Below, piece after piece: positions 33,458-42,955 of a stretch of 64,000 bases of DNA. The translations under genes were made by a program, and so were the position numbers. The notes below the pieces were generated by a model. That model made no database searches. It saw only the letters and a program-made list of their open reading frames with translations, and was not told the origin of the DNA. This DNA comes from Paramicrobacterium sp051513965 (lineage in GTDB: Bacteria; Actinomycetota; Actinomycetes; Actinomycetales; Microbacteriaceae), in contig NZ_CP195847.1 in the NCBI RefSeq assembly GCF_051513965.1, forward strand, positions 2,108,001-2,172,000, written 5' to 3'. Numbering within the stretch: the stretch's first letter is position 1; each line of letters opens with the position of its first letter.

Positions 33458-34117
33458 TCACCCGCGGACGCGGAGTCGCTCTCGCAGCAGCGGTACGGCG
33501 AGCGCCGCCCACACGACGATCGCGACGCAGAGTCCGATGAGCGCTCCGCCGACAGTGTCGCTCACCCAGTGCGCGCCGAGGTAGGTTCGCGAGAGCGCCA
33601 TGACGACGATCGCCGCCATGCCGGCGACCCAGACCCAGGCCCGACGGAACAGGATGCCGAGCACGATCGCGATCGTCGCGGCGTTCGCCGTGTGCCCGGA
33701 CGGAAACGAGCCGGCATCCGACACGACGAGCATCTCGGCGGGTCGCTCGCGCAGAATCAGGTGCTTCACGACCTGCACGACGACGGCGCTCAGCCCGAGC
33801 GAGATCGCCCAGTACAGCGCACCCCAGTACCGCTTGGCGAGGATGAGCCCGGCGATGCCGACGACCGGAATAACGACCCACGCGATGATGCCGCCGCCCA
33901 TGGAGTTCAGCAGCATGCTCGCCTGGAAGAGGATGCCGTTCGGGTCCTCGCGTACGGCCATCATCCACGCGGTGTCGAATGACGTCGACCCGCCGCGCAG
34001 CAGCACCAACCCCGCGAGGCCGGCCGCGAGCACCGCCGCGACGAGCGCGACGATCAGCGGCCAGGTGCGTGCGACGCGGGTGTCGGCGAGGAGCGCCTCG
34101 TTTCTCGTGCGATACAT
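33458..34117 (-). CDS. PAP2-superfamily phosphatase, membrane-bound
   Basis: A 219-residue membrane protein with five or six helices and the three PAP2 motifs: KHLILRERP, FPSGHTANA and SRTYLGAHWVSDTVGG. The histidines in PSGH and LGAHW form the catalytic pair. Likely an undecaprenyl-diphosphate or lipid phosphatase facing outward. No direct link to the GH3 gene upstream or the oxidase downstream is evident except shared strand and close spacing. Confidence 0.9.
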   Translation of the reverse strand: MYRTRNEALLADTRVARTWPLIVALVAAVLAAGLAGLVLLRGGSTSFDTAWMMAVREDPNGILFQASMLLNSMGGGIIAWVVIPVVGIAGLILAKRYWGALYWAISLGLSAVVVQVVKHLILRERPAEMLVVSDAGSFPSGHTANAATIAIVLGILFRRAWVWVAGMAAIVVMALSRTYLGAHWVSDTVGGALIGLCVAIVVWAALAVPLLRERLRVRG

Positions 34118-34140
34118 GCGACAAGTCTGCCAGCACTCGG

Positions 34141-36447
34141 CTACACGGCGACGGAACGCGACACCTCGATCTTCACGAGCCGCTCATCCGTCGGTCTGAC
34201 CGCGTGAACGTCGCCCTCAATCATCAGGCGCGCCTCCGTCTCGCGCTCGGCGCACGAGGGGCCGACCCAGAGCTGGATGCCGCCGGGCTCGACGACCTTG
34301 CGCATCGACCGGTCGCTGAACGCGAGCCGCGACGTCGGAACGCGGAACGTCACCTCGGCACGCTCCCCCGGCTGAAGGTCGATGCGCGCGTAGCCGAGCA
34401 GCTGCGCCACCGGGCGCGTCACACTCGCGACCTCGTCGTGCGCGTAGAGCTGCACGACGTCCGAACCGGCGTTCTCGCCGACGTTGTGGACCGTGACCCG
34501 GGCGGTGAAGGATGCCCCGGCAGCGACGCGCTCGTCGACCGTGAGCTCGGTGCGCTCGAACCGCGTGTACGAGAGTCCGTGCCCGAACGGCAGCACCGGC
34601 TCACTCTCGGTCGCGGTGACGTCGGAGTCTCCGCCGAGCCGCGGGTGAAGGTACGAATACGGCTGGGCGCCGGCAGAGCGCGGAAGCGATACCGGCAGGC
34701 GTCCGGAGGGAACGACTCGGCCGGAGAGGATGCCCGTGATGGCGGCGCTCCCCTCCTCGCCGGGGAAGAAGGCCTGCAGCACGGCGTTCGGCGCGTGCTC
34801 GCCGCGGATCGCCCAGTCGATCGCGTAGGGACGCCCGGTGAGCAGCACGAGCACGACCGGAGTGCCGGTCGCGACGACGCGCTCCACGAGCTCCCGCTGC
34901 ACGCCCGGCAGCTCGAGGGTCTCGGCGTCGTTGCCCTCGCCGACGGTTCCGCGGCCGAAGAGCCCCGCGCGGTCGCCCGCGACGACGATCGCGATGTCGG
35001 CGGCGCGCGCCGCGCTGACGGCATCCTCGATTCTCGACGTGTCATCGTCTTCGACACCGCAGCCCGCCACGACCGTCAGTTCGTCGAGCGGCCACTCAGC
35101 GCGTGCTGCGTCGGCGACGGTCGGAATGTCGAAGCCGAGCGGCACGTCCGGGTGGTGCGCGAGCACGTGGTTCGCGAACGAATAGCAGCCCATGAGCGCC
35201 TCCGCGGAGTCCGCGTTCGGCCCGATGAGCGCGATGCGTCCGGTCGTCTCGGCGTGCGCCGCGAGCGGCAGAGTGCCGTCGTTGGTCAGAAGCACGACCG
35301 ACTGCTCGGCGAGACGCCTCGCGATGTCACGGTGCTCGGCCGAATCGAGGTCGACGTCGCCCGCGGTGAACGAGAAGTCGTCGTCGAGAAGCCCGATCCG
35401 CTCCTTCTGCGCGAGCACCCGCAGCACGGCGCGGTCCACGATTGCCTCGTCGGTGAGTCCCGCCCGAATGCGCGCGGCGAGCGGCTCCAGGTACGCGTCG
35501 CCGGTCGGCAGTTCGACGTCGACGCCCGCGGCGAGCGCAAGCTCCGCGGCCTCGCCCCGGTCGGCGGCGACTCCGTGCATCAGCTGGAGGAACGCGACCG
35601 AGAAGTAGTCGGAGACCACGACACCGTCGAAGCCCCACTCGCCGCGCAACAGGCGCTCGAGATACGTGTCGTCCGCCGCGACCGGAACGCCGTCGATCTC
35701 GGAGTACGAGTTCATGACCGAGTGAGCCCCGCCGTCGCGGATCGCCATCTCGAAGGGCGGCAGCAGCACGTCAGCGATCTCGCGCGGCCCCGCGTGGACG
35801 GGTGCGTGGTTGCGGCCGGACTGCGAGGCGGAGTACCCGACGAAGTGCTTCAGCGTCGCGTCGATCCCCTCGGACTGCAGTCCGCGCACGTACTCCGTGC
35901 CGATCGTTCCGACGACGTACGGATCTTCCGAGATGCACTCGTCGACGCGGCCCCAGCGCGGGTCGCGGATGACGTCGAGAACGGGGGCGAGGCCCTGATG
36001 GATGCCGAGCTGGCGCATCGAGCGCCCGATCACGGCGCCCATCTCCCTGACCAGCTCCGGGTCGAAGGCGGCGCCCCACGCGAGGGGCGTCGGGAAGGTC
36101 GCGGCCTTCCACGCGGCGAGCCCGGTGAGGCACTCCTCGTGAACCAGTGCGGGAATCCCGAGGCGCGTCTGCGTCCGGAGTCTCTGCTGCTCGGCGCTCA
36201 GCCACTCCGCGCGCTCGCGGGGGTCGACGGGCCGCGTGCCGTACACGCGGGTGAGGTGTCCGAGACCGTGCCGGGTGGCCTCCTCGTACTTGTTCGACGT
36301 GGCCATCTCGTCTGCCATCGGGGCGACGACCTCGCCGCCCTGATCGACCCAGAATCCCACCAGCTGGGCGAGCTTCTCCTCGAGCGTCATGCGGGCGTGC
36401 AGGCTGCGCACCTTCTCCGACGGCTCCGGAATCCCGGAGTGCACCAT
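34141..36447 (-). CDS. Glycoside hydrolase family 3 (beta-glucosidase/beta-xylosidase)
   Basis: A 768-residue GH3 enzyme. The N-terminal TIM barrel includes MTLEEKLAQLVG, LKHFVGYSASQSGRNHAPVHAGPREI and the nucleophile region GFDGVVVSDYFSV (Asp). The middle alpha/beta domain runs VVLLTNDGTLPLAAH to GRVVPSGRLPVSLPRSAGAQPYSY, and a C-terminal fibronectin-like domain is present (VTVHNVGENAGSDVVQLYAHDEVA). No signal peptide, so it should act on imported oligosaccharides. GAGAAGAGAAG precedes ATG 36447; the gene ends the ABC importer operon. Confidence 0.92.
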   Translation of the reverse strand: MVHSGIPEPSEKVRSLHARMTLEEKLAQLVGFWVDQGGEVVAPMADEMATSNKYEEATRHGLGHLTRVYGTRPVDPRERAEWLSAEQQRLRTQTRLGIPALVHEECLTGLAAWKAATFPTPLAWGAAFDPELVREMGAVIGRSMRQLGIHQGLAPVLDVIRDPRWGRVDECISEDPYVVGTIGTEYVRGLQSEGIDATLKHFVGYSASQSGRNHAPVHAGPREIADVLLPPFEMAIRDGGAHSVMNSYSEIDGVPVAADDTYLERLLRGEWGFDGVVVSDYFSVAFLQLMHGVAADRGEAAELALAAGVDVELPTGDAYLEPLAARIRAGLTDEAIVDRAVLRVLAQKERIGLLDDDFSFTAGDVDLDSAEHRDIARRLAEQSVVLLTNDGTLPLAAHAETTGRIALIGPNADSAEALMGCYSFANHVLAHHPDVPLGFDIPTVADAARAEWPLDELTVVAGCGVEDDDTSRIEDAVSAARAADIAIVVAGDRAGLFGRGTVGEGNDAETLELPGVQRELVERVVATGTPVVLVLLTGRPYAIDWAIRGEHAPNAVLQAFFPGEEGSAAITGILSGRVVPSGRLPVSLPRSAGAQPYSYLHPRLGGDSDVTATESEPVLPFGHGLSYTRFERTELTVDERVAAGASFTARVTVHNVGENAGSDVVQLYAHDEVASVTRPVAQLLGYARIDLQPGERAEVTFRVPTSRLAFSDRSMRKVVEPGGIQLWVGPSCAERETEARLMIEGDVHAVRPTDERLVKIEVSRSVAV

Positions 36448-36502
36448 GTGTCTTCTCTTCTCTTCGTGTCGTTGCGTGTTGTTGTCCGGCCGCGCCGGCG
36501 TG

Positions 36503-37372
36503 CTATCCCTTGACCGCTCCCGTGAGTCCGCCGACGATGCGCCGCTCGAACAGGCTGAAAAACACGAGCGCCGGAATCATCGACAGCGACGTGAACGCGA
36601 GCACTTTCGCGGTGTCGACGGCGTACTGCGAGGCGAACGCCTGCACCCCGAGCGGCAGCGTGAACGTCGCGGCGTCGTTCAGGATGAACAGCGGAAGGAT
36701 GTACCCGTTCCAGCTGCCGATGAATGCGAGGATGCCCGTCGTGATGACGCCCGGCGTCGCGAGCGGAATGACCATGCGCCAGAAGAACCCGATGCGGGAG
36801 CAGCCGTCGATGAACGCGGCCTCTTCGAGCTCGGTCGGTATGGCGCGGAGGAACGGAACAAGGATGATGATCGTCACCGGCAGCGCGAAGGCGATCTGAG
36901 GGAGAATCACCCCGACGAGGGAGTTCATGAGCCCCAGGTTCTTGATGACGGTGTACAGCGGAGTGATCGCGACGGTGATGGGGAACATCAGCCCGGCGGC
37001 GAACAGCGAATAGAGGATGCCGCGACCGCGGAACGGGTAGCGGGCGATGACGTAGCTCGCCATGACGCCCAGGATGACCGCACCCGCGGTGGTTGCGACG
37101 GCGGCGATCGTCGAGTTGAGCACCTGCTGCCAGAAGACCGACCCGAACAGCACATCGAGGTAGTTGCCGATGTGCCAGGGTGAGGGAAAGCCCGCCGGGT
37201 CCGTCGTGATCTGCGCGTTCGTGCGGAACCCGCCGATGATGATGTACGCGATGGGCGCCAGCATCAGGGCGATCACGACGAGCGCGATGAAGTACACGAC
37301 GGGGTTGCCCCACGACAGCTTCGGTTCCGTGCGGCGCGCTCCCAGTCGCGGGCGCAGCGTTGTGATGGCCAT
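36503..37372 (-). CDS. Sugar ABC transporter permease (MalG/CUT1 type)
   Basis: A 289-residue permease with six helices and the cytoplasmic loop ELEEAAFIDGCSRIGFFWRMVIPLATPG, which has the EAA-x-DG pattern of CUT1 permeases. It ends FERRIVGGLTGAVKG, as MalG-like proteins do. ATG 37372 overlaps the stop of the first permease. No ATPase is encoded here, so a shared MsmK/UgpC-type ATPase must be used. Confidence 0.92.
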   Translation of the reverse strand: MAITTLRPRLGARRTEPKLSWGNPVVYFIALVVIALMLAPIAYIIIGGFRTNAQITTDPAGFPSPWHIGNYLDVLFGSVFWQQVLNSTIAAVATTAGAVILGVMASYVIARYPFRGRGILYSLFAAGLMFPITVAITPLYTVIKNLGLMNSLVGVILPQIAFALPVTIIILVPFLRAIPTELEEAAFIDGCSRIGFFWRMVIPLATPGVITTGILAFIGSWNGYILPLFILNDAATFTLPLGVQAFASQYAVDTAKVLAFTSLSMIPALVFFSLFERRIVGGLTGAVKG

Positions 37373-38382
37373 CACTTCTTCCCTTCCGTGATCGCGCCCT
37401 CGGTGTCGCGCCTCATCACGTACCGCTGATAGAGCAGTGCGATGACCAGGGAGATGAGGAACATGACGACCGCGACCGCGTTGCCGTAGCCGTAGTTGCC
37501 GGAGTTCCGACCGCTCGCGACCATGTAGGTCGCCATGGTCGATGTGCCCGCCGTCGATGCCACGTACTGGCCCCAGACGATGTAGACGAGGTCGAACAGC
37601 TGCAGAGAGCCGATGATCGAGAGGAAGGCCCAGATGCGCACGGTCGGTCCGAGCAGGGGCAGGGTGATCTGACGCTGAATCTGCCAGAAGGATGCCCCAT
37701 CGATCTGCGCGGCCTCGGTGAGTTCCTCTGGGATTCCCTGAAGACCGGCGAGGAAGATGATGACCGCGAAGCCGATGTACTTCCAGGTGATGATGAGCAT
37801 CAGCGTCCACATCGCGATCTCGGGGTCCGAGAGCCAGTCCTGTGCGAGGGCGCCCAGCCCGATGTTCTCAAGGAAGCCGTTGAGAGCGCCGGTGGTCTGG
37901 AGCATGAGGCTCCAGCCGGTGCCGACGACGACCTCAGAGATGACGTACGGCACGAAGATGAGCACGCGGATGACTGACTGGCCGCGCATGCGACGATTCA
38001 GCAGGAGCGCCAGCAGGATCGCCGCGGGCCCCTGGAGCACGAGCGACAGTACGACGATGATTCCGTTGTGCGTCAGCGCCTCGAGGAAGGCGGAGTCCTG
38101 GAAGATCGTGATGTAGTTCTGAAGTCCGACGAAGTCTGTCGGGGCGCCGTACCCTTTCCAGCGGAAGAACCCGTAGAAGGCGGCCATCGCGACCGGGAAG
38201 ATCACGAACGACAGGAACATGACGAGGGCGGGTCCCACCAGAACGGTGATCTCGAGCCGGGTCCGCCAGCTCTGTCCCGTGGAGCGGCGCCGGGTGGGGG
38301 CCGACGCCTCTGCGCCGGCCCCCGTCGACTCGTCGATTGCGTTCACGCGTCGTCGTGACGGTGAGGGCGTTCGAACGGTCAT
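37372..38382 (-). CDS. Sugar ABC transporter permease (MalF/CUT1 type)
   Basis: A 336-residue permease with a ~45-residue cytoplasmic N-terminal tail, six helices and the loop ELTEAAQIDGASFWQIQRQITLPLLGP. MalF-like features include FRWKGYGAPTDFVGLQNYITIFQD. It lies 12 bases after the binding-protein gene and overlaps the second permease by one base. Confidence 0.92.
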   Translation of the reverse strand: MTVRTPSPSRRRVNAIDESTGAGAEASAPTRRRSTGQSWRTRLEITVLVGPALVMFLSFVIFPVAMAAFYGFFRWKGYGAPTDFVGLQNYITIFQDSAFLEALTHNGIIVVLSLVLQGPAAILLALLLNRRMRGQSVIRVLIFVPYVISEVVVGTGWSLMLQTTGALNGFLENIGLGALAQDWLSDPEIAMWTLMLIITWKYIGFAVIIFLAGLQGIPEELTEAAQIDGASFWQIQRQITLPLLGPTVRIWAFLSIIGSLQLFDLVYIVWGQYVASTAGTSTMATYMVASGRNSGNYGYGNAVAVVMFLISLVIALLYQRYVMRRDTEGAITEGKK

Positions 38383-38394
38383 TGTGAGTGTGCC

Positions 38395-39678
38395 TTAGCC
38401 CTTCTTCGCTGCGACGGTCACGGCGTCGATGATGTCTTCCGGCGTGCCCTTGCCCGCGAGCAGGTCTACGACAGCCACGTTGAGCGCGTTGCCGACGTTG
38501 AGCCCGTAGACCGTGTCGAGCCACTGCGAGACGAACGGAGCCTCGTTGTAGGCCTCGAGGATCTGCTTGAGGTAGGGCTCGGTCACCGCCTTCTGGGCCT
38601 CCGTGTTCACGGGCGGCGCGTTGAAGGCCTTGTAGTAGTTCTCCTGAACGTCAGGGGTCGCGAGGTAGTTGAGGAACTCGACGCACTCCGGCGGGGCTGT
38701 CGCCGAGCAGGAGAAGCCGTCGACGCCGCCCATCATCGCGCCGGGGTCGCCCTGACCGCCGGGTACCTCGGGGAAGGGGAACCACGCCAGGTCGGCAAGC
38801 GGCTTCTCATCGGGAGTGAGAGAGCCGATCACGCCCGGGTCCCAGGCGCCCATGAGCTCCATCGCGGCCTGATGGTTCGCGATGAGACCAGCCGAACTGC
38901 CCGCGCCCTGCTGTGCAGAGGTCGTGAGGAATCCCTCGTTGAACGGCTCGTTCGACGCGAAGTCCTCAAGATCCTTCGCGGCCTTCAGCCAACACTCGTC
39001 GCTGAAGTCCATCTCGTCGGCCGCGGTCGTCATGGTCTCTGAGGAGCACTCCCGCAGCGAGAAGAAGTAGAACCAGTGCGCCGCCGGCCAGGCATCCTTC
39101 GCACCAAGTGCGATGGGGGCCACACCGGTGTCCTTCAGCTTGTCGACCGCACCGAGGAGATCATCGATGGTCTCGGGGTTCTCGGTGATTCCCGCATCGT
39201 CGAAGAGGTCCTGACTGTAGAACATGCCGCCGGGCAGAACGGCGACCGGCATCGCCCAGACCTTGTCATCGAGGGTCTCCGCAGAGAACGACCCCTCGGA
39301 GATCTGCTCCTTGGCCGTATCCGAGAGTTTGTCGGTGATGTCCATCACCTGGCCGGCCGCGACCATGGCCGCCATCTTTCCTCCGCCGCGCTGGAGGAAG
39401 ATGTCGGGAGCATTTCCGGAGTTGAGGGCCGTCTGCAGCTTGCCGTCGAGGTCTTCGTTCTGGAGCGCCTGGATTTTGATGGTGACGCCGTCGTGGTCCT
39501 TCTCGAACGCCGCGGCAGTGTCCTCCCAGAACTGCTTCCCAGCGCCCGTCGTGGAGTTGTGCCACAGAGTCATCTCCGTGGCGCCGTCATCTGCTCCGCC
39601 GGTTCCGCTGCAGCCGCTGAGCAGGAGTGCCCCTGCAGCGAGCGACGCGGACGCGGCGAGCCATCGCGTGGTTTTCAT
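38395..39678 (-). CDS. Sugar-binding lipoprotein of the ABC importer
   Basis: A 427-residue family 1 solute-binding protein. The signal peptide ends LLLSGCSG (lipobox). Mature segments include MTLWHNSTTGAGKQFWEDTAAAFEKDHDGVTIKIQ and MMGGVDGFSCSATAPPECVEFLNYLATPDVQ. The pairing with a GH3 enzyme suggests beta-linked gluco- or xylo-oligosaccharides. First gene of the operon, with a promoter and LacI-type operator at 39812-39854; AAAAGGTGAG precedes the ATG. Confidence 0.9.
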   Translation of the reverse strand: MKTTRWLAASASLAAGALLLSGCSGTGGADDGATEMTLWHNSTTGAGKQFWEDTAAAFEKDHDGVTIKIQALQNEDLDGKLQTALNSGNAPDIFLQRGGGKMAAMVAAGQVMDITDKLSDTAKEQISEGSFSAETLDDKVWAMPVAVLPGGMFYSQDLFDDAGITENPETIDDLLGAVDKLKDTGVAPIALGAKDAWPAAHWFYFFSLRECSSETMTTAADEMDFSDECWLKAAKDLEDFASNEPFNEGFLTTSAQQGAGSSAGLIANHQAAMELMGAWDPGVIGSLTPDEKPLADLAWFPFPEVPGGQGDPGAMMGGVDGFSCSATAPPECVEFLNYLATPDVQENYYKAFNAPPVNTEAQKAVTEPYLKQILEAYNEAPFVSQWLDTVYGLNVGNALNVAVVDLLAGKGTPEDIIDAVTVAAKKG

Positions 39679-39811
39679 GTCTCACCTTTTCTCTTCATTG
39701 AGCGACGTCCCTCGCACGAAGGGAAGACGCGGTGCGGCACCGATTCGGGGGCGACCGGCGCGACTCGATCCGACGCTTTCGCTGCTGTGCCTGCGTGGGT
39801 CGAGTGGAATG

Positions 39812-39854
39812 ATCCTGACAATGCCTCGCGAAAGTGTCAAACGTTTTCGAAAAC
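39812..39854 (-). promoter_or_regulatory. Promoter of the sugar operon with LacI-type operator
   Basis: On the minus strand TTGACA (39840-39835) and CAGGAT (39817-39812) are 17 bases apart. Just upstream is a perfect 12-bp palindrome GTTTTCGAAAAC at 39843-39854, the usual shape of a LacI-family operator. It lies between the divergent operon and its regulator, 12 bases before the regulator's -10 (39866-39871), so it could control both. Confidence 0.65.
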
Positions 39855-39878
39855 CTTTTCCATGCTACTGTCGTGCTC

Positions 39879-40886
39879 ATGGCACGACGAGCGACGATTC
39901 ACGACGTGGCCCGCGAGGCCGGGGTGTCGGTCGCCACGGTGTCGAAGGCGGTCAACGGCCGCTATGGCATCGCGACCGAGACAGCGCAGCGGGTGATGGA
40001 TGCCGTCGAGAGACTCGGCTACGAGTCCAGTCTCGTCGCGAGCAGCATGCGCGCCCGTCGAACGGGTGTCGTCGGGGTGCTTGTCGCCGACTTCGAGCCG
40101 TTCAGCGCCGAAGTGCTGAAGGGCGTCGGTGCGTCACTGCATGATTCCCAGCTCGACCTGCTCGCGTACAGCGGGGCCAGGCAGCCGGGCGGTGAGGGGT
40201 GGGAGCGGCGCTCCCTCAGCCGCCTGAGCGGAACCCTCATCGACGGCGCGATCATGGTCACGCCGACGGTCGTCAGCGCGAACTCCGACATTCCGATCGT
40301 TGCGGTCGACCCGCACACGGGCCGCGCGGACCTCCCGACCGTCGAGTCCGACAACTACGGCGGCGCACTCATGGGCACGAGGCACCTGATCGAGCTCGGT
40401 CACCGCCGCATCGGCTTCGTCGCCGGGCGTCCCGACCTTCGGTCGTCGTCCCTGCGCGAGGCCGGTTACCGGCAGGCGCTGAGTGAGGCCGGCATCCCCT
40501 TCAACCCCGACCTCGTCCAGGTGGGTCGCTATGAGCCGGATGCCGCGCGCGAACGCGCCTCCTCCCTCCTCTCGAGCGATTCGCCGCCGACCGCGATCTT
40601 CGCCGCGAACGACATCTCCGCCATCGCGGTGCTGAAGCTCGCGCTGAGCCTCGGCCTCTCCGTTCCCGATGACCTCTCGATAGTCGGGTTCGACGACGTT
40701 CCCGAAGCCTCACGGCTGCCCATTCCCCTGACCACCGTGCGGCAGACGATGCAGCAGCTCGGCTCCGAGGCGGTTCGGCTGCTGCTCACGCTCATGAACG
40801 GCGACCCGCTCGAGAGCACTCACGTCCAGCTTCCGACCTCTCTCGTGAAGCGCGCCTCAACCGCTCCCCCACCCACGACTCGCTGA
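39879..40886 (+). CDS. LacI-family transcriptional regulator of the adjacent sugar operon
   Basis: A 335-residue repressor. The DNA-binding head is RATIHDVAREAGVSVATVSKAVNGRYGIATETAQRVMDAVERLGYES; the ligand domain follows (GVVGVLVADFEPF, ELGHRRIGFVAGRPD, PTAIFAANDISAIAVLKLA, DLSIVGFDDVPEASRL). The start is ATG 39879, seven bases after TACTGT (leaderless pattern), not the in-frame codon at 39834. It is divergent from the importer operon and probably represses it. Confidence 0.9.
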   Translation: MARRATIHDVAREAGVSVATVSKAVNGRYGIATETAQRVMDAVERLGYESSLVASSMRARRTGVVGVLVADFEPFSAEVLKGVGASLHDSQLDLLAYSGARQPGGEGWERRSLSRLSGTLIDGAIMVTPTVVSANSDIPIVAVDPHTGRADLPTVESDNYGGALMGTRHLIELGHRRIGFVAGRPDLRSSSLREAGYRQALSEAGIPFNPDLVQVGRYEPDAARERASSLLSSDSPPTAIFAANDISAIAVLKLALSLGLSVPDDLSIVGFDDVPEASRLPIPLTTVRQTMQQLGSEAVRLLLTLMNGDPLESTHVQLPTSLVKRASTAPPPTTR

Positions 40887-40898
40887 GCCTCATGTCAT

Positions 40899-40916
40899 CC
40901 TGCAGATGCAGGTTTT
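40899..40916 (+). terminator. Short hairpin with T-tract after the LacI gene
   Basis: CCTGCA-GA-TGCAGG followed by TTTT, 13 bases after the stop codon. The stem is only six pairs with a two-base loop, so it may be a weak terminator or a binding site. Confidence 0.35.
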
Positions 40917-40967
40917 CATCCCACAGTCGGACGCGAGCACGACCCAAGTCTCCGTAACGTTGTGGTC

Positions 40968-41876
40968 ATGATTGAGATTCAGCAACTGAGCAAGAGGTAC
41001 GGCTCGAAGCTCGCGGTCGCCGGAATATCGGCCACGATCAAGCCCGGGCAGGTCACGGGGTTCCTCGGCCCCAACGGAGCCGGAAAGTCCACGACCATGC
41101 GCATGATGGTCGGCTTGGACCGCCCGACGACCGGGACCGTGCTGATCGACGGCAAGCCCTACGCTGAGCATAAGGACCCGCTCCACCAGGTTGGCGCCCT
41201 CCTCGAGGCGAAGGCCGTCCACACCGGCCGCACCGCGTACAACCACCTACGCGCACTCGCCGCCACGCACGGCATCTCCAAGAGGCGCGTGAACGAGGTC
41301 ATCGAGATGACCGGTCTCGGCAGCGTTGCGAACAAGCGCGTCGGTGGCTTCTCCCTCGGCATGGGGCAGCGCCTCGGCATCGCCGCCGCGCTGCTCGGTG
41401 ACCCGCACACGCTCATCCTCGACGAGCCGGTGAACGGGCTCGACCCCGACGGAGTGATGTGGGTGCGACGTCTCGTCCGCGATCTCGCGAGCGAAGGCCG
41501 AACGATCTTCCTCTCCTCGCACCTGATGAGTGAGATGGCCCAGACCGCGGATCACGTGATCGTGCTCGGTCGCGGCCAGATTCTGGCGGATGCTCCCATC
41601 AGCCAACTGCTCGCATCGTCGACGGGCAACCTCGTTCACGTCCGCACTCCGCAGGCTGACGCGCTCACTCACGTTCTCGCCGGCCCTGATGTACGTGTGA
41701 CGGACGCCGACGGCATTCTCGAGGTCGCGGGTCTCGACGCCCGCCAGATCGGCGAGGCGGCCGCGGCATCCGGAATCGTCCTGCACGAGCTCACACCCGT
41801 CAATGCCTCGCTTGAAGACGCTTACCTTGAACTGACCCATGACTCGGTCGAGTACCGATCGGAGGACGCACGATGA
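40968..41876 (+). CDS. ABC-2 type exporter ATP-binding protein
   Basis: A 302-residue ATPase: Walker A FLGPNGAGKSTTMRMMVGL near residue 35, Q-loop VGALLEAKAVHTGRTAYNHL, signature VGGFSLGMGQRLGIAAALL and Walker B LILDEPVNGLDPDGVMW. The pattern matches lantibiotic/bacitracin-type exporters (BcrA-like). The ATG lies seven bases after TAACGT and lacks a ribosome site (leaderless). It overlaps its permease by four bases. Confidence 0.88.
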   Translation: MIEIQQLSKRYGSKLAVAGISATIKPGQVTGFLGPNGAGKSTTMRMMVGLDRPTTGTVLIDGKPYAEHKDPLHQVGALLEAKAVHTGRTAYNHLRALAATHGISKRRVNEVIEMTGLGSVANKRVGGFSLGMGQRLGIAAALLGDPHTLILDEPVNGLDPDGVMWVRRLVRDLASEGRTIFLSSHLMSEMAQTADHVIVLGRGQILADAPISQLLASSTGNLVHVRTPQADALTHVLAGPDVRVTDADGILEVAGLDARQIGEAAAASGIVLHELTPVNASLEDAYLELTHDSVEYRSEDAR

Positions 41877-42739
41877 CCGCTGCAGTAGCTACCCCAACGT
41901 CGCCGCTTTCCGGCATCCGCCTCTCGTTCTTCGGGCTTCTGCGTTCCGAATGGATCAAGCTGCGTTCGCTCCGCTCCACTGTGTGGTGCTATCTGCTGCT
42001 GATCGCCGCGACCGCCGGTTTCGGTGCGCTCATGGGGCTGTCCGCGTATGCCGGCGATGCTCCGCTGCCGCAGGCCGCGCAGAACGCGATGGTCGTGAAC
42101 TACCTCACGGTCGGCGGCAACTTCACTGCGCTCATCGCGGCTGTGCTCGGTGTGCTGGTGATCAGCGGCGAGTACACGACCGGGATGATCCGCACCACCT
42201 ATACCGCCGCGCCGGGGCGCCTGAGCGCGTACACGGCGAAGGCCGTCATTCTGACGCTCGTCACGTTCATCGTCGGGCTGGTGGCGGTCGCTGTCACCGT
42301 GGCCGTGTCGCTGCCGCTGTTCGCGAGCAACGGTCTGCACGTCGAGCTGACGAATCCGGACGTGATCGCACCCCTCGTCGGCGCTGCCGGGTTCCTCGCG
42401 CTGATCGCGCTGTTCTCGTTCGGTCTCGGTGCGATTCTGCGCAGCACAGCGGGAGGAATCGCTGCGGCGGTCGGACTGCTGTTCGTCGCGCCGATCGGCA
42501 TCAGCATGGCATACAACTTCACTCAGGCCGCATGGGCGAGCAACGTCAGCACGCTTCTGCCCGGCAACGCCGGATCTGCGCTGTACGCCTATGCGGGTGA
42601 GGGTTCCGGTCCGGTCGAGGCCGGCATCGTCGATGGAGTCATCGTGCTCGATCAGGCATGGTCCATCGGCATCTTCCTCGCGTGGGTCGCCCTCTCGCTG
42701 ATCGTCGGAGCGATCCTGACGAAGCGTCGCGACGCCTGA
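41873..42739 (+). CDS. ABC-2 type transporter permease
   Basis: A 288-residue membrane protein with about six helices. RSEWIKLRSLRSTVWCYLLLIAATAGFGALMG at the N-terminus and GEYTTGMIRTTYTAAPGRLSAYTAKA are typical of ABC-2/bacitracin-export permeases. It forms an exporter with the preceding ATPase; the cargo (antimicrobial, lipid or peptide) is unknown. Confidence 0.88.
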   Translation: MTAAVATPTSPLSGIRLSFFGLLRSEWIKLRSLRSTVWCYLLLIAATAGFGALMGLSAYAGDAPLPQAAQNAMVVNYLTVGGNFTALIAAVLGVLVISGEYTTGMIRTTYTAAPGRLSAYTAKAVILTLVTFIVGLVAVAVTVAVSLPLFASNGLHVELTNPDVIAPLVGAAGFLALIALFSFGLGAILRSTAGGIAAAVGLLFVAPIGISMAYNFTQAAWASNVSTLLPGNAGSALYAYAGEGSGPVEAGIVDGVIVLDQAWSIGIFLAWVALSLIVGAILTKRRDA

Positions 42740-42773
42740 TCCACTCCAGGCCGCTTCGCCGGGCTCTCAGAAA

Positions 42774-42812
42774 GACGGGCGCCGCCATCTCTCGCAGATG
42801 GCTGCGCCCGTC
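42774..42812. terminator. Strong hairpin after the exporter operon
   Basis: GACGGGCGC-c-GCCATCT / AGATGGC-t-GCGCCCGTC, a 17-pair stem with a five-base loop. Plus-strand readout has no T-tract; the minus strand has CTTTCTG. Probably terminates the exporter transcript. Confidence 0.5.
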
Positions 42813-42955
42813 GCGTATGACGAGTGAAGCGGGGAGCCCCTTCACGTAAAAAACGACGATAACTATGTGCACGTCATGGGGATAACTACCCGTGCGAAAG
42901 AGTGGACGACGGGTGTCTCTTCTCACTGTCCCATCCAGTTCAGAGAGGAATTGAC

